The translations under genes and the position numbers were made by a program. The notes under the pieces are model-generated. The model was not told where the DNA came from. It saw only the letters and a list, made by a program, of their open reading frames with translations, and made no database searches. Positions 59,926 to 64,000 of a stretch of 64,000 nt of DNA are shown here, piece by piece. The first letter of the stretch is position 1; each line of letters starts with the position of its first letter. The stretch is from an uncultured Sulfurovum sp. (GTDB taxonomy: Bacteria; Campylobacterota; Campylobacteria; Campylobacterales; Sulfurovaceae): positions 104,653 to 168,652 of the forward strand of contig CACVAX010000006.1 of assembly GCA_902727935.1 (NCBI GenBank), written 5' to 3'.

Positions 59926-60916
59926 CTTTATTGCCTCCTAATTTAAAATAGCTGTAAGATTTTTCAGTGGCTACGCGTCCACGAGCTGTTCTTTCAATAT
60001 AGCCATTCGCCAAGAGATAAGGTTCTAAAACATCTTCAATTGTTCCTTCATCTTCTGAAAGAGCAGCTGCAATGGTAGAGAGTCCCATGGGACGACCTTT
60101 GGAAGCAATGAGAAACTCCAGTAGCCGAATGTCTTCCACATCAAAACCAAGATTATTCACCCCCAATTGGTCAAGTGCATATTGGGTGGTTTTAATATTA
60201 ATACTATTTTCATTGGCTACTTCTGAAAAGTCTCGTACTCTTCTTAGCAATCTTAATGCCAATCGTGGTGTACCACGGCTTCGTTTGGCGATTTCATAAG
60301 CAGCTTTATCATTCGTTTGTTTATTTAACTTTATAGAGGCTAAACGGACAATTTCTGCCAGTTCTTCAGCTGTATAAAATTGCATACGAAAATGCATACC
60401 AAAACGTTCACGTAGAGGATGAGAGAGCATTCCAGCTCGGGTAGTAGCACCCACAAGTGTAAAACGTGGTAAGTCAATTTTGACCGTTTGTGCAGCTGGT
60501 CCAGAACCAATAATAATGTCTAATCTAAAATCTTCCATTGCAGAATAAAGAATCTCTTCAATGGCAGGGGACATACGGTGAATTTCATCGATAAATAAGA
60601 TATCTCCTTCTTCAACATTGGTTAAGATAGCAGCCAAATCACCTGATTTTTCTATCATAGGTGCAGCTGTGGTTTTGATGTTTGCTCCCATTTCAGAAGA
60701 GATAAGATTCGCAATGGTTGTTTTACCTAAACCAGGAGGACCAAAAAATAAAATGTGGTCAAGGGCTTCTTCTCGTTTTTTAGAAGCTTCAATAAATACT
60801 TTTAAATTCTTTTTAATCTGTCCTTGACCAATGTATTCATCCCAAGAAGAGGGCCGTAAAGATACCTCTTCTATGAATTCATTATCAAATTTTTCTATGT
60901 CTACGATACGTTCCAT
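59915..60916 (-). CDS. ruvB: Holliday junction helicase RuvB
   Basis: [52 protein letters not shown]. Confidence 0.97.
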   Translation of the reverse strand: MERIVDIEKFDNEFIEEVSLRPSSWDEYIGQGQIKKNLKVFIEASKKREEALDHILFFGPPGLGKTTIANLISSEMGANIKTTAAPMIEKSGDLAAILTNVEEGDILFIDEIHRMSPAIEEILYSAMEDFRLDIIIGSGPAAQTVKIDLPRFTLVGATTRAGMLSHPLRERFGMHFRMQFYTAEELAEIVRLASIKLNKQTNDKAAYEIAKRSRGTPRLALRLLRRVRDFSEVANENSINIKTTQYALDQLGVNNLGFDVEDIRLLEFLIASKGRPMGLSTIAAALSEDEGTIEDVLEPYLLANGYIERTARGRVATEKSYSYFKLGGNKDAQ

Positions 60917-60943
60917 ATAATTTTTTCTTTATTTTAATATAAC

Positions 60944-61756
60944 TTAATAAGTAAATTCCTCACTAGGAAATTCTTTATTTTTGACTTCAGATGTATATTT
61001 ATCAATATTTTCACGTACCAGTTTTGCACCATCAAAATATTGTTTGACAAATTTAGGTTTAAAGGCTTCAAAAAAGCCAAACATATCAGACCAAACTAAA
61101 ACTTGTCCATCACAGTCTAGTCCAGCACCAATACCAATAGTTGGTATGGTAATCGCATCAGTAATCGCTTTGGCAGCTTCAGATTTGACACCTTCAACCA
61201 CCACAGCAAATGCACCAGCAGCTTCTAATGCTTTTGCGTCTTCTACTAAAGAAGCAATATCTGTCTTATCTTTTCCTCGAATTTTATAGCCACCATCAGA
61301 GCGTAAAAATTGTGGCATCAATCCAATATGACCCAAAACAGCAATGGAGTTTTGGCTTAAAGCTTTGACAAGATGTGCACGTTCTTTACCTCCTTCTATT
61401 TTAACAGCTTGGGCATTGGTTTCTTGATAGGCACGTGTTGCATTTTTTACAGCATCTTCTGCTGTGGTGTAAGAGCCAAAAGGCATGTCAAGTACAATAA
61501 GAGGTAAGGAAGCCCCATTACAAACAGCTTGTGTGTGATAAATCATCTGCTCCATGGTTGCTGAAAGTGTGTCATCTTTTCCAAGAAAACTCATGTTTAA
61601 ACTGTCTCCAACCAATATCATGTCAACATGTCCATCAAAAAGTTTCGCAAAAAGTGCATCGTAAGCTGTGACCATAGTGATGGGTTCAACACCTTTCATT
61701 TTAGCTATGGTGGTTAAAGTTACTTTTTTAGCGACTTTTTCAGTATGAATACTCAT
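60944..61756 (-). CDS. panB: 3-methyl-2-oxobutanoate hydroxymethyltransferase
   Basis: MVTAYDALFAKLFDGHVDMILVGDSLNM; VLGHIGLMPQ. Confidence 0.96.
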   Translation of the reverse strand: MSIHTEKVAKKVTLTTIAKMKGVEPITMVTAYDALFAKLFDGHVDMILVGDSLNMSFLGKDDTLSATMEQMIYHTQAVCNGASLPLIVLDMPFGSYTTAEDAVKNATRAYQETNAQAVKIEGGKERAHLVKALSQNSIAVLGHIGLMPQFLRSDGGYKIRGKDKTDIASLVEDAKALEAAGAFAVVVEGVKSEAAKAITDAITIPTIGIGAGLDCDGQVLVWSDMFGFFEAFKPKFVKQYFDGAKLVRENIDKYTSEVKNKEFPSEEFTY

Positions 61757-61841
61757 GGTTTTTACCCTAATATCTAAGTTAATTTAAGCATTTTATCAAA
61801 AAAATGTATAATACTGCTATTAATTTAGAAAAGAGTTTATA

Positions 61842-62582
61842 TTGAAAAATTTAGTAGCATATATTACCACGGGTTACCCCTCTTTAGATTTTACAGTCGA
61901 CATGGCTTTAGCATTGGGGGAAGCTGGGGTAGATACTTTAGAGTTGGGAATGCCTTTTTCAGATCCTGTGGCAGATGGTCCAGTTATTGAGAAAGCCAAT
62001 TTAAAAGCATTGCAAAATGGTTTTAAATTGGAACATCTTTTTGATGCATCAAAAAAGATTGCTCCTCATATAGATACCTTATGGATGGGTTATTTTAATC
62101 CTTTTTATCATAAAGGAATGGATTTTTTTATAGACCAAGCCAAACAGAGTGGGGTCAATGGATTTATCATTCCCGATTTACCCTTAGAAGAAGCAAAACC
62201 CTATAAGGGGATGATGAAAGAAGCAGACCTTTCACTCATTGATTTTATTGCACCAACGGATTCTAAAGAGCGTATTCAAGAGATTGTAACAGAGGCACAA
62301 AAATTTATCTATTTAGTAGCCTATGCAGGTATTACAGGTTCTGGGCAAAAAGAAGATTTACAAGCAATTATTAGCAGCATTAAAGAATACACAAAAACAC
62401 CTGTTTATGTAGGTTTTGGAGTGGATGAAAAGACAGCCCAAGAAAAAGCAAAAGGCGTTGATGGTGTTATTGTTGGTTCAGCTTTTGTAAAAGTACTATT
62501 AGATGATGGTTTAAACAACATACAAAAAATCACTAAAATATCAGCACTGGCGAGAGAAATCAAAGAAAAAATAAATGAATAA
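61842..62582 (+). CDS. trpA: Tryptophan synthase alpha subunit
   Basis: AYITTGYPSLDFTVDMALALGEAGVDTLELGMPFSDPVADGPVIEKAN; TTG start. Confidence 0.96.
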   Translation: MKNLVAYITTGYPSLDFTVDMALALGEAGVDTLELGMPFSDPVADGPVIEKANLKALQNGFKLEHLFDASKKIAPHIDTLWMGYFNPFYHKGMDFFIDQAKQSGVNGFIIPDLPLEEAKPYKGMMKEADLSLIDFIAPTDSKERIQEIVTEAQKFIYLVAYAGITGSGQKEDLQAIISSIKEYTKTPVYVGFGVDEKTAQEKAKGVDGVIVGSAFVKVLLDDGLNNIQKITKISALAREIKEKINE

Positions 62583-62641
62583 ATAAAAAAGAATGTTATA
62601 ATTATTAAAATTAAATTAAAAATATATATTAGGAAAAAATA

Positions 62642-62905
62642 ATGGGAACTAAAACAGTTTTAGAAGAGTTAGACAGAAAAATTTTATTAGTACTTGAAAG
62701 ATACAATCAATTAGAAGAAGAAAATAGTCTCTTAAAAGAAACTTTAGCCTCTAGTAAAGAAACAGAACTTCAATTACGCAAAGAAATCCTACAACTCAAA
62801 GAAGAAGATGAATTGAAAGACTTAGAACTTGAAGAAATAGCTTCACGGATTAGTGAAATTATGGGATTAAATTTTAATTCTGAAAAAGTGCCTATGGCTT
62901 CTTGA
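62642..62905 (+). CDS. Small coiled-coil protein
   Basis: 87-aa Glu/Leu heptad-rich ORF with RBS. Confidence 0.55.
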   Translation: MGTKTVLEELDRKILLVLERYNQLEEENSLLKETLASSKETELQLRKEILQLKEEDELKDLELEEIASRISEIMGLNFNSEKVPMAS

Positions 62906-62981
62906 CATCTAAAATAGTTTGTGTTATAATCAAAATTCCTCTGTAGATAATCTCCTTCATATTTTATCTACATGAATTAAT

Positions 62982-63352
62982 GGGGATGACTTGGTTTCGA
63001 CTGGAGTAGTCGGGGCTATGTGCATGTCGGACTGGGCAATTCCGTTACACGGCTCAAAATGCATAACTGCAAACAATACAGATTATCGTCCAGCTTACGC
63101 AGTAGCGTAAGTTTACCCCGAGCGATCGGAGGACTGCCTCGCTAGTAAGTGTCATCTTAGCTAGACCTTGAGGCATCATATCTGATGACTATGCTCTATG
63201 GAAGCTACGCCATAGTGTGAGAATTTTAGCTGGTCTTGTATAGCTTTGGGTGCTGTGCGAAGCAAGATGAGATTTAACATCACCGACTAAACATGTAGAT
63301 GCATAGTACTAGCTATTTTAGGACAGGGGTTCAATTCCCCTCGTCTCCACCA
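62982..63352 (+). ncRNA. ssrA: tmRNA
   Basis: GGGGAUGACUUGGUUUCGACUGG 5' end; tag ORF 63069-63110 ANNTDYRPAYAVA*; 3' GGTTCAATTCCCCTCGTCTCCACCA. Confidence 0.96.
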
Positions 63353-63540
63353 TCTTACAATCTAACTTCATTCAACCTCATCTAAATAATAATCAAAGAA
63401 GCCTAAGTTTAGCCATTCTATTAGTCTAATACAATACAATAAGATATAAATAAATCTAGTATTTTTAGTGGGTGTAGTAGTGGGGCTTTTATTTAGTACC
63501 CACCAACCTTTTAAAAGTACCCACTAAAAAAGGTTATATC

Positions 63541-63813
63541 ATGGCAAGAACAATCAAACCCCTTACAGCTAAAAAAGTAGAGACAGCTAAAGCCAAAGAG
63601 AAAAAATACAAATTAAGTGATGGTGGTGGTCTTTTTCTTCAAGTTAATCCTAATGGCTCAAAACTTTGGAGGTTACAATATTATTTCGGAGACAAGCGAA
63701 AAGAGTATGCTATTGGCACATTAAAGGATTACTCTTTAGCTGAAGCAAGAGATAAGAGAGGAGAACTAAGAAAGTTAGTTAATGATGGTATTGATATTAA
63801 CCCAAACTGCTAG
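63541..63813 (+). pseudogene. Truncated tyrosine integrase (N-terminal DUF4102 domain only)
   Basis: LTAKKVETAKAKEKKYKLSDGGGLFLQVNPNGSKLWRLQYYFGDKRKEYAIGTLKDYSLAEARDKR, ends at residue 90. Confidence 0.85.
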
Positions 63814-64000
63814 TTAAAAGCCAATTTCTGATGGTTAGAAGAAAGCTTGAAAAACCTATCAATACTATAAGCTAAAATAAACAATTTAAGCTTGACTAAA
63901 AAGCCACGAATAGAAGTGGCTCTAATAACTTTACCAAACTTAGCAGTAATAACAGAAAAGGCTGTTTCTACTCCTTTTCTGATTTTTCGTTTACTTTTTT
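63810..64000 (-). mobile_element. IS982-like transposase C-terminus (continues beyond window)
   Basis: Reverse-strand frame: KSKRKIRKGVETAFSVITAKFGKVIRATSIRGFLVKLKLFILAYSIDRFFKLSSNHQKLAFN*. Confidence 0.72.

Noticed and set aside
1-64000. CRISPR arrays, rRNA genes and canonical tRNA genes
   Set aside because: No regularly spaced direct repeats, rRNA signatures or T-loop/CCA tRNA patterns noticed apart from the tmRNA; a tRNAscan/CRISPR finder run would be needed for certainty.

Overview
AT-rich, gene-dense bacterial chromosome segment. Protein families and the tmRNA tag suggest a Campylobacterota (Sulfurovum/Sulfurimonas-like) genome. Most of the window is housekeeping or ordinary accessory content: rpsT, prfA, folE, luxS, mnmD-like, pxpABC, csp, lgt, ruvB, panB, trpA, aguA/aguB, two-component systems and ssrA (tmRNA). 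The most unusual stretch is 1-12.7 kb. There, an oligopeptide/YejABEF-type ABC transporter operon (permease, permease, fused double ATPase) is interrupted twice by same-strand cargo: (i) a DUF262 / DUF3696-type ATPase / unknown third-protein trio, and (ii) two DUF4143 ATPases, a decayed vapBC-like module and a Septu-like ATPase+HNH pair. Other points of interest: an orphan complex-I/hydrogenase-like two-subunit module whose large subunit lacks NiFe cysteines; an RND pump split by one in-frame stop; an exported tandem OsmC protein next to an AhpD-like protein; a truncated UDP-glucose dehydrogenase-like protein; two structured palindromic intergenic elements; and an ssrA-linked integrase truncated at an IS982-like transposase at the right edge. 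All calls come from reading the sequence and the supplied ORF track; no database search was run.
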